A stretch of DNA of 64,000 nucleotides from Agarophyton chilense. Taxonomy: Eukaryota > Rhodophyta > Florideophyceae > Gracilariales > Gracilariaceae. Below, piece by piece: positions 9,597-21,618 of the stretch; position 1 is the first letter of the stretch, and each line of letters begins with the position of its first letter. The DNA lies in NCBI GenBank assembly GCA_030374765.1, contig JARGXX010000013.1, forward strand, positions 1,116,001 through 1,180,000. Direction: 5' to 3'. The position numbers and the translations under genes were made by a program. A model generated the notes under the pieces. The model was not told the DNA's origin and ran no database searches. It saw nothing but the letters and a program-made list of their open reading frames with translations.

Positions 9597-12500
9597 TGGC
9601 CGAACCCAACCTGAAGGTGGAAGGCCAATCGATACCCAGAACCTTGAAGGTGGAAGAGAACACGTCACAACCAGGTCCGGTTTGTCATATGAAGTACAAC
9701 AACTATAAAGTACGTGCTTCAATGTGTTTCTCCGATCGCCTTGCGGTTCCATTCACCTGCGTGTTGGATACGGGGGCTGGCCCAAACGTCCTGAACTCCT
9801 GCGTCATACCTGAGGTGGTACTTCGGAACTTGAGCCGACCTCCCGACAACAACCCGCTGGTGGATGCAAATGAGCGCCCATTAAACCTTCGAGGTATGCT
9901 CACCACTGTTGTGCAGCTCGGACACCTCATGGTAAGACTACAATTCTTTGTTGTCGACCGTTTACCAACAAACTGCCTACTAGGTACGAACTTCATCGAC
10001 AGACATGTCAAAGCAATCCGTACTGGTTCCCGTACCGTCGCCCTGCGTCACGGGGGACGAATTGCCATTTTAGGAAGTACGGAAACCAAACGGGGATGGT
10101 TTGTCAAACCGAAGAAGACGATATCCACCGAAACAGTCTCTAACAAAGGGCGCATTACCAAACAGGTTGATATCCCGCCAATGCACCAAATATTGGTACC
10201 GGTGTCGTGTGCGACCCCCGGGCTGGTCCTACTACAAAACCATCCGAGGTTAGCACATGGACACCTCACTTTGATGGCCAGCGGGATTGTCGACAACATC
10301 CCAAATCAACCCTTTAAGGTGTGTCTCAGTAACTTCAGCAGTCAAGACGTGAAGTTGCCGAAAAATACCAATGTAAGCATCGCACTACCGGCACCACAAG
10401 GGGTCTTCACCGTAGCTCACACTGATCTCGGCGAGGTCGCCTTCGATAAGGAAGGGCGGTGCGCGAATGCGTCCACAACCACAAAGGTATCGATAAATTC
10501 CAACTTGGAAGCAAAGCAAACCGATAAGGCATCGGTAGACAAAGAAGAGGAACCTGACCCTGAGAGGCAATGGCAAGACACAGTCCAGATCGGTGATGAT
10601 AACGGCGAACTGCGGGGACGTATTCTCGACCTTCTGGAGGGGTTTGAAACTATGTGGTCAGGCCATCTGGGCCAAATTAAGGCCACACAGCATCGCATCG
10701 AGCTCCTCCCTGACTCGAAGCCGATTTATCAGCAACCATACCGTGCAGGTCCGAAGGCGAGAGAAGTAGAACTCAAAAAAGTGGAGCGAATGCTCCAAGA
10801 AGGTGTAATTGAACCAGCCAACTCAGATTGGGCTAGTCCCGTGGTTCTGCTTCAGAAGAAAGGGGATAACCGTATGAGGTTCTGTGTGAACTATAGGGGG
10901 CTCAATAGCGTGACCGTCAGGGATTCGTACCAGATACCTAGAATGGATGAGTGCATCGACTCCTTGGGAGATGCGCAGACATTTACCACGTTGGATGCCA
11001 ATTGTGGTTCATGGCAGGCACCTGTAGGTGAGGAAGATCGAGACAAAACGACCTTCACGTGCCATGCAGGTTTGTTTCGCTTCACGCGGATGCCATTCTG
11101 GTTGCGCAATGCTTCAGCCACCTTTCAAAGGGCGATGGACATCATCCTTCCGAAGGTTAAATGGACAACCGCCTTCGTATACATCGATGATGTAATCATC
11201 TATTCCAGATCGGTCGAAGAGCATTTCGCTCACGTACGAACCGTACTAACCCTCCTAGCTGAGGCGGGGGTGACGCTGAGGCTACGCAAATGCGTTTTCT
11301 TTACCAGAACGGTTGAATACATGGGCAACATCATAGGCCCTGGTACCCTAGAGGTTGCGCCAAGCAGCATTAGAGCCGTAGAGGAGGTCAAGTTGCCACG
11401 ATCCCAGACAGACGTAAGATCCTTTATATTTTATGTAACGTCTATCGTCGCTTCGTTAAGGGATTCGCGAAAACAGCGGCTGCCCTCAACAAAAAGCTCC
11501 AGAAAGGTGAACCTGAACGGTTTGAGAATCTATCGAACGACGAAATGGATACCTTTGAGGAATTGAAACCAGCGCTGTTGTCGCCGCCAATCTTAGCGTT
11601 ACCGAAAACAGGTCTACCATACACGCTGGATACAGATGCATCCCATGCCCAAATTGGTTGTTGTCTCATGCAGGAGCAGCACAACGGAGACGAATTTCCT
11701 ATAGGGTACTGGAGCCGCGCTATGAGTGAGGCGGAGCAGAACTACACGGTAACCGAGAAGGAATGTCTAGCAGTAGTGTGGAGCACGTTGATGCTCCGTC
11801 TATACCTGTATGGTGAGCGCTCTCCGTTGCGCACGGACCGCGACGCCTTAAGGTGGATCCTTGGACTCGCAGATGCGTTTGGTAGACTTGCCCGTTGGAG
11901 GTTGAGACTATCGGAGTTTGAATACGACGTACAGTACTGTCCAGGTATCAAGCACAACATAGCTGACGCTATGTCACGCCTAAACACCTCAGGGTTAGAG
12001 ACAGAACATGTGGACGATGATATCCCTTGCTTTTTGGTGTCATCAAACCAAAATGGTACCGGCGAACACCTAGATGGGTGTTGGGACTTACCTGAAGAAG
12101 GTGCCTTGCCGAACACCGACATGGCAACGCAGACACTGACCCTAGAGGAAACGAACGTCATGCCCGTAACCTGAGAGGAGTTTCTACGAGGACAGGCCCA
12201 GGATGCGTACTGCAGAACCCTGGCTGACCAAATTGGTTTCGAAGGATCACCATTCGATGTGGACCACAATGGGTACATCGTGAGAAGGTCAACCATGGAT
12301 GGTAGCCTTCAAAAGGTGGTTCCGAAGGCGCTGCGCCCGAGAGTCTTGTATCTCGCGCACTACCCGCGACTATCGGGACACCCCGGTGCCACCAGGATGT
12401 ATTACACCTTGAGGCAACAGTTCTATTGGCCTCATATGGCCCATAATGTCTATTCCTTTGTAGGTCAATGCGAATCCTGTGTTCGTACCCGCGGTGGTAT

Positions 12501-13883
12501 TCGAAAGCATCAAAAATACCTCAAGCTGTTTCCAGCAGCGGGTTCGCTGGAGAGTTTTGCGATAGACCTTCTCGGACTACTTCCCAAGACCAAGAACGGG
12601 TATCAGCACATTCTAGTGATCACCGACAGGTTCTCGAAGCTCACGAGAGCGATACCTTTAAAGGAGACGAAGTCAACAACGCTGGCGATCGCGTTCCTCA
12701 ACAATTGGGTCTACCCGTATGGTGCACCACTGTACCTACTTACCGATAGTGGTTCAAACCTGGAATCGAAATTCTTCGAAGCAGTCTGTAACCTCTTGGG
12801 TATCAAGCACTATTTCACTACTGCCTACCACCCGCAGACGAACGGACAGGTCGAACGCTTTAACCACAATTGGTATCAAGGCTACGAAACTATACGGAAG
12901 AGCACCAAACTGGGTGGGATGAGCTGGTGCAACCGCTCACCTACTCCTATAACCTTCAGGTACACCGGTCAACTCAGACCACTCCCTTTGATTTGGTTCT
13001 TTTGGGACACCCCCCAGGTATTGTAGTGCAGAGAGATCATACCACCAGCAATGCAGCTGGCGCACTGACCCCTTCCCAGGTCAAGCTAAATACCCTTGTG
13101 AGGTTGAGAAGGGCTCTCAAACATGCAGAGAGCCGCCTCACTGCAGCCCAGAAGCGGTACAAGGCCGACTACGACCGTAGGGTAACCAAAGTGGTCTCTG
13201 TATCTTCGGGACAATATGTCTACATAGACAACCCACCTTCAGGTAAAAGACCACGACCGGGGGATGAAGCGGACGATGAAGTTATTGATACAGATATCAA
13301 TTCGAAGCTTCTAACCAAATCAGTGGGACCTTATAAGGTATTGAACGCATTAGACCACACCATTACGGTTGACCAAGATGGAATACCGAATACGATATCA
13401 ATTGACTGTAATACGGTAGCACCTGAAACGGTTAAACATCGCATTGAGGTAGGCACCGCAGCCCGAGAGCCCAGAGCGGTAGCTCTGCGCACTCGACCCT
13501 CGGAGGACCCCACCCCAATTGAGGTGAATGATGAACTACAACGGGATGATCCTGATTACAACCCTCTAACAGGGACGGAAACAGAACCTCACACGGTAAC
13601 AGCGGGAGCTCCCGACCCGGTTCCCACACACGAACCTCCCAACTCAGAACATATGAATCCTCGAGGTAGCGTTCCCCCGAAAGATCAGGACCAAACCTCA
13701 GAGGAATTTCCCGTTGACCGTCTGGTGGGCCACACGCAAGCCTACAATGGTCTGAAGTACACCGTCAGGTGGTGCGGCTGGGGCCCAGAAGGGGACACCC
13801 TCGAACCCCCAGCCGCAATACCCCCACACTTCCGTATCAGGTATTGGCGCCGTCGCAAGGAGCCGATGCCTGCAGACGGCTAA
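9596..13883 (+). pseudogene. pol: Element 1 pol: protease, RT, RNase H, integrase, chromodomain (decayed)
   Basis: The ATG at 9596 overlaps the gag stop (TAATG). Protease has 'VLDTGAGPN' near 9760. RT shows 'MRFCVNYRGLN' and the catalytic 'FVYIDDVIIYS' near 11180. A frame shift near 11440 moves to the next frame, where RNase H follows ('TLDTDASHAQIG', 'TEKECLAVVW', 'RTDRDALRW'). One in-frame TGA lies at 12172-12174. Integrase has the H-x-H and C-x2-C zinc site (12358-12500), two Asp ('FAIDLLGLL', 'LLTDSGSN') and Glu in 'NGQVERFN', so its D,D-E triad is intact. A second frame shift near 12900 leads to the integrase C-terminus and a chromodomain ('LKYTVRWCGWGPEGDT', ending 'IRYWRRRKEP') at 13720-13850. 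The domain order and chromodomain make it a chromovirus. Three lesions make it non-functional as read. Confidence 0.9.
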
Positions 13884-14043
13884 CCTTAGACCTTCATGGT
13901 ACTCAGGCCTAAGGAAGGGGTAGAAAAGACGTCGATTTCCGCAGAAGGTGGACGCATATGCGTGTCAGATTACCCACAAGGGAGGACACGAAAGAACAAC
14001 CAAATGTAAAAGTAGAGGAGACAAGAAGAGAGAACAATTTACT

Positions 14044-16362
14044 TTAAGAAGTACATGTCGGTTTAGGAGCAATGGAATCAGGAGGACCCGTGTTATTGAC
14101 CACCCACGGAGGAAAACTTGCAGAAATGCTAGGAGCCATCGACCATGGAGGTAGCGAAAGAGCGGTAGCCACGCCACTGAGGAGAGGAGTCGAAACCAAA
14201 AGAGTATGAACGAAAGGAACCGCCGGAGCGGGTTTCAAAACCGCAGGGTTCAAGTTAGCACCTAGAAGGGGATCCGTCAAAGGATCAGATGGCGCAGGAG
14301 CAGAGACGCTTGCCAGATTGGCAACCTGACGGGTGGCCCGTTGGTACATGTCCAACTGGAACTGATTCCGGAACTCACCAAGTTGGCTGAGCGCCTTCAT
14401 GTATAGCGCATGGGGCGGCAGCAAACCTTCAGGGAGCGTTAATGCAGAAACCACGGAGGTAGGCCCAGCTCTCTGAAAATTGCTGACGCAAGCCTGGCGA
14501 GTTCGAGCCATCAAACCGACCACGGCCGGAGAATCCATCATAGGGTGAGGCGGATGACGAGCAATATCCGCCAACAGAGGTCGAACCGGACCAGCAACCC
14601 GCGAGGAGCTCGGTTGAGTAGGAGTCACACCCGAAGGGGTAGGCGACTTACGACCTTGAGGTAACGACTCGGACGGGAAGGGACCAGCATAACGACCAAC
14701 TGGTGTCTCCACAGTACCGTGATAAGGTTCGGGGCTCGAGGGAGCTCCATAAACAGGAGGCTCCCCGGGAGAATATTGGGCGTGGCGAGGCACAATCTAC
14801 CAAGTTGCGGGATCGAAAGCCTCCCAGGCTTGATGGGAATCCCAATGGTAATTCTTGCTCTGCTCGAGATACGAGTCCAAATCCTTCACGGTATAATCGG
14901 TCCCCTCCACGTTGTTCTCGTAACCAAATCGGAAAATATCCTGGGAAACCCTCGGAGGTATGAAGAAGATGCGACCCACAGGTTGAACACCATCTCGGTA
15001 TATTTCAGAGTCGGGATTAAGACAATTCCAATCGACACCGTAACGGGCGGCCTCCAGAGCCAGGATGGCAACCAACACGGTCCACTCCGAGAGGGCAATC
15101 GACCAAATGAGGTAATACCGCTCTAGGTTCCGGGAAATCTGACTCTCGAAGTACGCCAAAACCGGCGGAGTGGGCACGCTCAGCGATAACGGAACCTCAT
15201 AGGACTCCCACAACTCTGGTCGAAGCACGTACCAATCGCGTCTGCCCTTCGTAGGTTGTGAGAAGTACTCGACGTCATGAAACATATGCAAAACGCGAGT
15301 GCAGGAGTTGCGAGTGCGAACGCGACTCTCCGTCGCTGCATCATCGCCTTACTTACTACGGTCAGCCCAATTGATAGTGGTGAAAGGCCGATTCAGGGAA
15401 ACCAATTCAGGTGTAACCGGAAGGTAAGTCTCCGGAATAGACGGGTACTGGCACACTTGCACCACCAATCGACGGTAATAATCCAGCTCTGGTTCGATGC
15501 GCACACACGGCAAGTCACTCGGATACATCGGCGGGATGTAATATCTCAAAGGTGTATGACGCTGCCGACTCTGGTAACATTCCAGTCGACCCTGACGAGG
15601 TTGAGACTCTTGGTCCCGTTTCTTCAAAAGCAATGGAACGGAGCGAAGGCGCTCGCAGTCCCAACGGGACAAACCCAAGTAGGTATCCAATTGTGTTCTG
15701 GTAAGGGCTGCCGGCAATGACGAATTCCCCACCGCCACAGGCCAATCGTGCTTCAACAGGTCATTGTTCGTCACCTGGTCGAAGGTAATACCAAAAGGTC
15801 CATACTGAATCGTCGTCCGGTTCGACGCACCGAACGCGAGATTGTGAGCCCAATTAGTTTGTGTTGTCGGAGGAAGTCCACCACTGCGTTGGTACGGGTC
15901 AGCCGGAGTCCCAGGGGAGAACTGTCTCGCAGGGACAGGCAAGCTGCGAAAACCAATGTTGGTAGGCGTTCGAGAAGTCGAGCGAGTCACCCTCTTGGTT
16001 ATACCACCGCGTCCACGGCCACGAGATGGGCCGCTACCTGACATGGTTGGGAAGGCCGTAGCTCGACCCGACGAAGGAGGTGATGACTCGACCTCCACCG
16101 CCGCGGTGAAGACCAGCGGGTATTCATCCTTCTGAAGTAGAGCCTCCTCGGTCTGTTCTGAGGAGACGGCCAACTGATCCAACCTTTCCGGTAATACCGA
16201 CACTGACCTTTCGGGTACAATAGTGGCCGGCGTGCGGTCGCGAGCGGGTCCAGACCTTTGAGGTATCGTGGAATGGCACCAGTCCAACCTTAAAGGCATA
16301 ACTGCAGGGGTATCAATCCCCTCGGAATCGCCTACTTCTTCAACCTCAATGGTAACCGGCAT
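14044..16362 (-). pseudogene. Antisense gene of element 1: one 773-codon frame with two in-frame stops
   Basis: On the strand opposite to pol, a single frame runs from ATG 16362 to the stop at 14044, broken only by TAA at 15349-15351 and TAG at 14797-14799. Both stops are in the same frame, so this looks like one gene with two point lesions (or recoding). I know no family for it. The N-terminal 150 residues are polar with an RG-rich patch ('GPSRGRGRGG'). A folded-looking middle is rich in Tyr, Trp and Leu ('LRYYIPPMYPSDLPC', 'RYYLIWSIALSEW'). The 'QPVGRIFFIPP' motif at about 14953-14990 recurs in element 2. The last third is Pro-rich with one helical stretch ('LYMKALSQLGEFRNQFQL'). It lies between pol and the 3' LTR. 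A nucleic-acid-binding or regulatory role is only a guess. Confidence 0.6.
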
Positions 16363-17201
16363 CTCACGTCTCTCGAGCGCTGGTGCTGCTTGTGGGGACG
16401 ACCCACCCCTTTGAGGTATCGGTCACGAATCCACGATACGGTGCGAGGTGCACCGATGTGGCACCGAATGGGTTCAAATGCGTGCGTGGAGGCGGCACGA
16501 TCCTGTCATCGCCTTGAAAGGAAACCGGAATGCAAAACCGGAAAAAAGTCGCGTAATTACCGATGGGGCTGCTCAACACCAATAAGGTCTCACAACCGGA
16601 AGCTTCCACCACGGACCCAGGCCAACACCTCAATTGTTGTATCGACGCTGGCTCAGGCCCCACTGGCGCCACGAGTCAATCCTTACAAGGAAGACGAAAC
16701 CTGAAAGATCGAGAAGCCAAGAAACTTTTAGGGAAAGCCGGACAGCACGGTTACGGTCGGGACGCCGCCAATTAATGGCAGCAATACCTGAAGGGTTGTC
16801 GAGCCGTGGGAACGATCAGGCGGGACGGCGCGCGCAGGGACCCAGGAGAAAACTGAAGTTTGAGTAACCGGGCAGGGTGTGATACCAACTTGGTTAGACA
16901 GGGGGCGATGCGGAACCAGAATCGCAAGCAAGCAGGGCCACTACCGAAAAGGTGTCCGCGAGCGCGCTAGTTACACTGCATCGCCCTCATGACAGTCCCT
17001 ACCTGAATGGATGTCGCTCAATTCGTGCGCCGACGTCGTCGCGCGCCCTCCCCAATCGATACTGGCGCCGAGTTCTGAACCTGAAGGGACCGCGCGTCGC
17101 GCACAGACACCACTCCGATGTCCGCGCGGCTGTCGCTCGCTACAACTCTATGGTTTGATGGAAGGAGACATGGGGCGTGCCTCACGGGTAGGAAAGAGGT
17201 C
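16363..17201. other. Element 1 leader between antisense gene and 3' LTR, with purine tract
   Basis: About 840 bp with no supportable ORF. It would hold the promoter and 5' UTR of the antisense gene. It ends in a purine-rich tract (17186-17200, GGTAGGAAAGAGGT) next to the 3' LTR, a likely plus-strand primer. Confidence 0.6.
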
Positions 17202-17835
17202 TGTCGTATAATGGCGAAAGGGCTGAGCTTTGAGGTTGTCAATATACAACACTGACCTTGTAGGTGATGCATGCGAGGGATCATCGGCCATGCAGCTCCG
17301 GGCAAGCTACCATCTACGTGTGGTCAGCCACAATTAGCGTTGTCATGTACCTTCTGGTTGAGTAATTGTTAGTAATTGTAATTGTAATTATATTTATTTT
17401 AGTACAGTAGTGGAGTGGCTACCTGGCACTGTAGCCAGTGCTGGCCAGGTCTCTGACACTAGGTCAGAGACCGTGCCTTTCTGGCACCTCCAGAGTGATC
17501 TGGAGAGTGCAGTCCACTGCATATAGGGAACTGCAACTCCCCCATCCTTATCTGATAAAGACAGGCACCACTTGGGTCACGACTATACAGTTTGGTTCAT
17601 CGTTTCTCAACTACCACACAGGCTTTCCTGTGGGTCGACGCCTACCATCGTTCACCTACACCGTAAAGGCTAGTTGCCCCGCCGTTTGCCCCTGCGGGTT
17701 TTCGCGGTGCCCTGTTACCATCGACGTTTACTACCTCTACATTCTAAGGTTGAGCGTCAACACGCTCCTTATGGCTGAGCGTCACTACGCTCCCGAGATA
17801 AGACAGTAGCATACCCCAGAGGTGATTGTACAACA
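17202..17835 (+). repeat. 3' LTR of element 1
   Basis: 634 bp, TG...CA, near-identical in length and order to 5774-6407, with scattered substitutions. The two GAGCGT...ACGCTC hairpins at about 17750-17790 are better preserved here. Confidence 0.95.
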
Positions 17836-17840
17836 TCTCA
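17836..17840. repeat. Target-site duplication TCTCA, right copy (element 1)
   Basis: Matches 5769-5773 and fixes the right end of element 1. Confidence 0.9.
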
Positions 17841-18480
17841 GAAGGCGGGCAACAACGCGTTGAAGTTTCCAGTTTAAGAAGCACAAACACATTTTTGGTT
17901 ATGGCTTGGTAAGTCACCCCCAGCAAGCACTCGTTTGCTACGAATAGGTACCTAAAAAGAACGGAACCCAATCGAGGCGTAGCGTGCAACTAATGGCTGG
18001 CACAGCGGATATTCCTAAATGCATTTTTGCAGAACCTCGTAAATATAGATCTCATGATGCCCTATCCGGAAGCAAAATAGCTTGCAGCTCCACTTTTCGT
18101 TTCAAAATCAACCCAAAAAAGCCAATTTCAGAATGACTGTTGATCTGCGCTCCATTAACTCTGCACCAGCGAAGAACGTGTGGCCTATGCCGCACGTAAA
18201 TTCTTAAATTCATGACTTTGCGGGTAGTGAGGTCTTCGCTGCCATTGAATTTGCTTCAGAGTATTTGCATATTGCTTTGCATCTTGATTCGTACGACAAA
18301 TGCAGCTTGATTAGTCTAACAGGCATCTACTCATCACTTCGTGTACACATGGGACTGCCTAACGCCGTTCCTCAATTTAAACGCTGCGTACAGACAGAAT
18401 TTTCAGAACTCCAACGGAACTTCAAGCTCTGGGTAGTCGATTTCATAGTGCAGGCTGTAGTATTCTAAACATTTTGATAG
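17841..18480 (+). pseudogene. Old Ty3-like retroelement, right half (RT remnant)
   Basis: Continues the reading lost at 5773. From about 18125 a reverse-transcriptase stretch is clear: 'RMTVDLRSINSAPAKNVWPM', one stop, then 'DSYDKCSLISLTGIYSS' and 'VHMGLPNAVPQFKRCVQ', with 'VVDFIVQA' where the catalytic [YF]xDD block belongs. After about 18480 no RT, RNase H or integrase can be followed. Together with 4370-5768 it shows the old element was already present when element 1 arrived. Confidence 0.75.
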
Positions 18481-19233
18481 CGGATGCATCCTTTGTTCGT
18501 TTACGTACAATGATACTCATAGGGGATTGTGACTGCATGGATTGAGGTATGAGCGGCGTTCCGCGAAGGTTGTATGTTACACGTGTGAGATGGCTCGCCA
18601 CGGCGCATCCGGATCGTTCCTTTGTAGGAAAATGCAGGATTAGCAACGGAGCATGTAGTGGATAGCCACGGGGAAGGCAAGTCTACCATTCGTAAACGGA
18701 ACCCCATTAGAGCCGATTACCCTACACTGTAGAGGGGCTAATTGGCTGACCATGGTTTATATCTAGATAATAATTTGTGGCCCTCACCTCTGTGCACATT
18801 ACATATGGTACAGAGGTGAGCGCCAACTCCAAAGTAAAGGAGGCAACAACAGGCTCACAACTGACTTGTTTTTTCATATATGTTCTCGGAAAGCTAGTAT
18901 TAGCAGCTAGTTTGGTATGCGGCAAGATATCCGGCAAAAACCTGCGAAAAACAGCGGATGGCGGATGCAAGCGCATTTTTGTTAATTTTTTAGAGTGCCA
19001 GCTAGACTTGGCTTTCGATTCTAAAACAACACCCTCTAAATTATTAATAGGAAACAAATGCGCAAAAAGCTGCTAGTCTAATATGGATGTTTGGATGACA
19101 GACGCTAGTTGTGGGGGACCAGCAGTGGACCTCTCTTTAAATATACTACCTCCTCATGGGATTTTGGACCGTGTGGCTAACAAGGCTCTAAAGGTTCTGG
19201 GTTTTTTTATATAGAATATCTTCACGTTAACAT
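18481..19233. other. No gene seen; contains one perfect hairpin
   Basis: Mixed-composition sequence with short meaningless frames. A perfect 11-bp inverted repeat (CTCACCTCTGT/ACAGAGGTGAG, 18783-18820, 16-nt loop) is the only structure I can support. Confidence 0.6.
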
Positions 19234-20012
19234 TTGGTGGACGCTGAAGACCTGATGGACGCTCATGAAATTCTGCCAGGAAGAACGTTATCACCAAAAG
19301 AGAGAGCTCGAATCGTTCTATCGGACACGTCGAATGAAAATAGTGATGCTCAATATGACAAAAGCTCGAAACAGGAGGTAGTGTCCTTGGTGAAGAACTG
19401 CTCGGAAACTCTGCGTTCTGGTGTGTACCTGGTCATATTCTGTCCCGGATTTCGGATCCCGTCAAGGTACTAGATTTTGAATGAATGCCAATACGTGTAC
19501 GGGGAGTGGAAAATGGGCTGGGAAGGAATTGGGTGTTTAGTGCACGGAAGTTAAGGGAAGGGGAGCCTTTTGCATTTTTTTGGGACTATCGTGTATCATG
19601 GCATTAGTAAATCCACATAGAATCACATTATGTATGGAGAGGGACTCATGAGAGCTACAATTTCGCGTTTTGCCCAGTTCTGAATGTAAGTGGTTGCCAG
19701 TGGTGTAGATTTCCAAAACCTGCCGACCTATGATGGAGGGAAGAAGATAGCAAGGGTATGGATTGTTTCTCCACCGTTTTGTATGACAGGGTACATTAAT
19801 GACCCCCTTTATCCGGATTGAGACGAAAAGAAAGACTTCGCTGAAGATGACCCCAACAAACGGAGGACAGCGAATGTGGAGATTCCTCCGGTGACGTCTA
19901 CGTTGTCGAAGCACAAGATTATGGACTACACTCTACTAACTGTGAGAGCAACACGCGATATAATGGTAGGAGAAGAGCTGTTTCTACGTTTCAGGAAGGA
20001 TTATATGTTCTG
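19234..20012 (+). pseudogene. Decayed SET-domain-like gene
   Basis: The C-terminal part in one frame (19690-20012) reads 'VWIVSPPFCMTGYINDP', one TGA, then 'RATRDIMVGEELFLRFRKD' and a terminal stop. This resembles the end of SET methyltransferase domains (an Asn-containing 'NDP' block, then 'I-x-x-GEEL'). In another frame, 19510-19620 reads 'GIGCLVHG' and 'RKLREGEPFAFFW', like the start of a SET domain. Further upstream, 19234-19470 gives 'IVLSD' and 'SETLRSGVYLVIFCPGF', vaguely like the catalytic-loop region of DNA methylases; this part is weak. At least three lesions are present. SET enzymes methylate protein lysines; this copy cannot be active. Confidence 0.45.
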
Positions 20013-20584
20013 AAACAGGTTTGGAGGTCTTCCACCCTGTAGTAATAGCGCAGAACAATGAGTATTAAGTGTTTTTTACCTATCAAACTTTGTTTTAAAA
20101 CTTCAAATAATCCTTTAATCAGTGAACAACGGCTTCAAAGCGCAGGTCAACTGAGAGAGGCGAAGTCTACGATACATGTATACGTATAGTTTTGGAGTCC
20201 GTGGGATGTGAGGAAGAAAGAAGAAGAAAAGGATACGAAACACGGTTTCAGATTCTTACATTATAAGATTTAAGCCGTAGGAAGTTTCGTATGATTTTCG
20301 TAAAAACTTATTACACAATTTACATGTACAATACGTGCACGAAACTTGTACGAAACAAGCATACGAAATTTCGTGCAATTGGCATTCTGTACGACGTGAT
20401 TTTCGTGTGTTATGGCGCAAAATGTTGTTGAGTAAACGGAAAGATGTCATCAAATAACCCGTACTGAGAATCAGATTCTCGCCATATCCCTGACAGCATA
20501 TCGCTCATGGCAAAGACTACTTCGAACGAGAGCGGACCTCTTCCGAAGGTGGAAGGTTCTTAAACTGCTGAAGCTCTCTGCGCA
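20013..20584. other. No gene; repeated ACGAAA / TTTCGT motifs
   Basis: Between 20280 and 20415 the hexamer ACGAAA or its complement occurs about seven times in both orientations. A smaller cluster lies at 21165-21235, so the two clusters bracket the Myb/SANT-like pseudogene. Confidence 0.5.
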
Positions 20585-20596
20585 ACCACATCAGCA

Positions 20597-21103
20597 TTTC
20601 CCGAACCAAAGCGAAAGCGCTTTTGGTTTATTGAATCATATGACATGGTTTTACTGCGTGCAGTTCGGCTGGCTGATGCTAATAATGCGGAACGCGGTCA
20701 ATCGGAACGATAATATCTGGAGGTTCATAAGACTTCTATGGAGCACGTGCCTTACATAGTTTTCAATCACATGCAAGAAAAGTCTTTCAAGACGCTCGCA
20801 GATCACTTCAAGCGGGTTGTTGCGCAGTGTAGAGAATCTGTGAAGGTGACCAGTAGGGCATCCGGAACTACCGAGAAGTGTGGTGAGAAAGAAATACTTA
20901 TAGATGATCTTATTTATGAAATGGATGGGAAGCAGAAAGCCATAAGGGTTGAGAAGGATAAGCAAGCAGCAGCAGAGAAGCGATTGGTGGCCGCTGAAGC
21001 AAACATTCGAGACGCTTTCTGCGGTTACGCCGAGCAACCGCTTTTCCAACGCGGTAATCCTCTTGGCGAACCATTACGGTTGCTGATGGATGTTTTCCAA
21101 TGA
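20597..21103 (+). pseudogene. Myb/SANT-like DNA-binding protein, pseudogene
   Basis: One frame from about 20597 reads a basic start ('KRKRFWFIESYDMVLLRAV') of the tryptophan-containing type seen in Myb/SANT-like domains, one in-frame TAA near 20708, then 'KTLADHFKRVVAQCRESVK' and 'ASGTTEKCGEKEILIDDL', followed by a charged helical tail, ending TGA at 21101-21103. I assign the fold from the pattern of W/F-rich helices and basic residues, not from a database. In many genomes such proteins belong to expanded transposon-linked families. There is a single stop lesion, so decay is modest. Confidence 0.5.
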
Positions 21104-21618
21104 AGTCGATGAGTGAAAGTAGTGTGTGCCAAGTGTGCAATTTTTATTTGCGTAAATACAAAATATGGTTTTCGTGTCAAACTTTTTCGAATAATGCGTG
21201 GCACATGTGGCTACGAAAATTTATACGAAGATTTCTACGGCATAAATCCTCTATTGTAGGCTAAAGGCCGTTTTATAAGTTGACGCAGATGATGAGTGGA
21301 AACAGGAAACCTCAAAGTGATCAATACAAGGGTTCCACGGTTACGATCATCATTCCCAAGTCATAATCTGGTAGGCACGCCCATAATTTCCGCCTTCATG
21401 GAAATGATGACGTTTTCTGTGCATAGCGCCTCTCTTATCCAAAGAATACCCGTCGTTTTCCCCTTCTTTTTTTCAAGTGTATGCATGCCCAGGAAACCAT
21501 ATCCCATGATGAAAATCCTCTGCCCCCATTTAAACACAACCACGTCAATCTTTCTGCTCATAGCTGTGCACTTTTTACAACACCAGCACATACTACAGAC
21601 AATCAAAACACCGATAAG

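Larger units (their letters stand above)
5774..17835 (+). mobile_element. Element 1: complete but decayed Ty3/gypsy chromovirus with antisense ORF
   Basis: Full-length LTR retrotransposon of 12,062 bp: two 634-bp LTRs (TG...CA), PBS, gag, pol in the order PR-RT-RH-IN-chromodomain, then about 3.3 kb holding a reading frame on the opposite strand, a purine tract and the 3' LTR. It is flanked by TCTCA duplications. The LTRs differ at a few per cent of sites by eye, and gag and pol carry stops and frame shifts, so it is no longer autonomous. An 886-bp foreign segment sits inside gag. The element inserted between the protease and RT regions of an older element. Confidence 0.93.
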
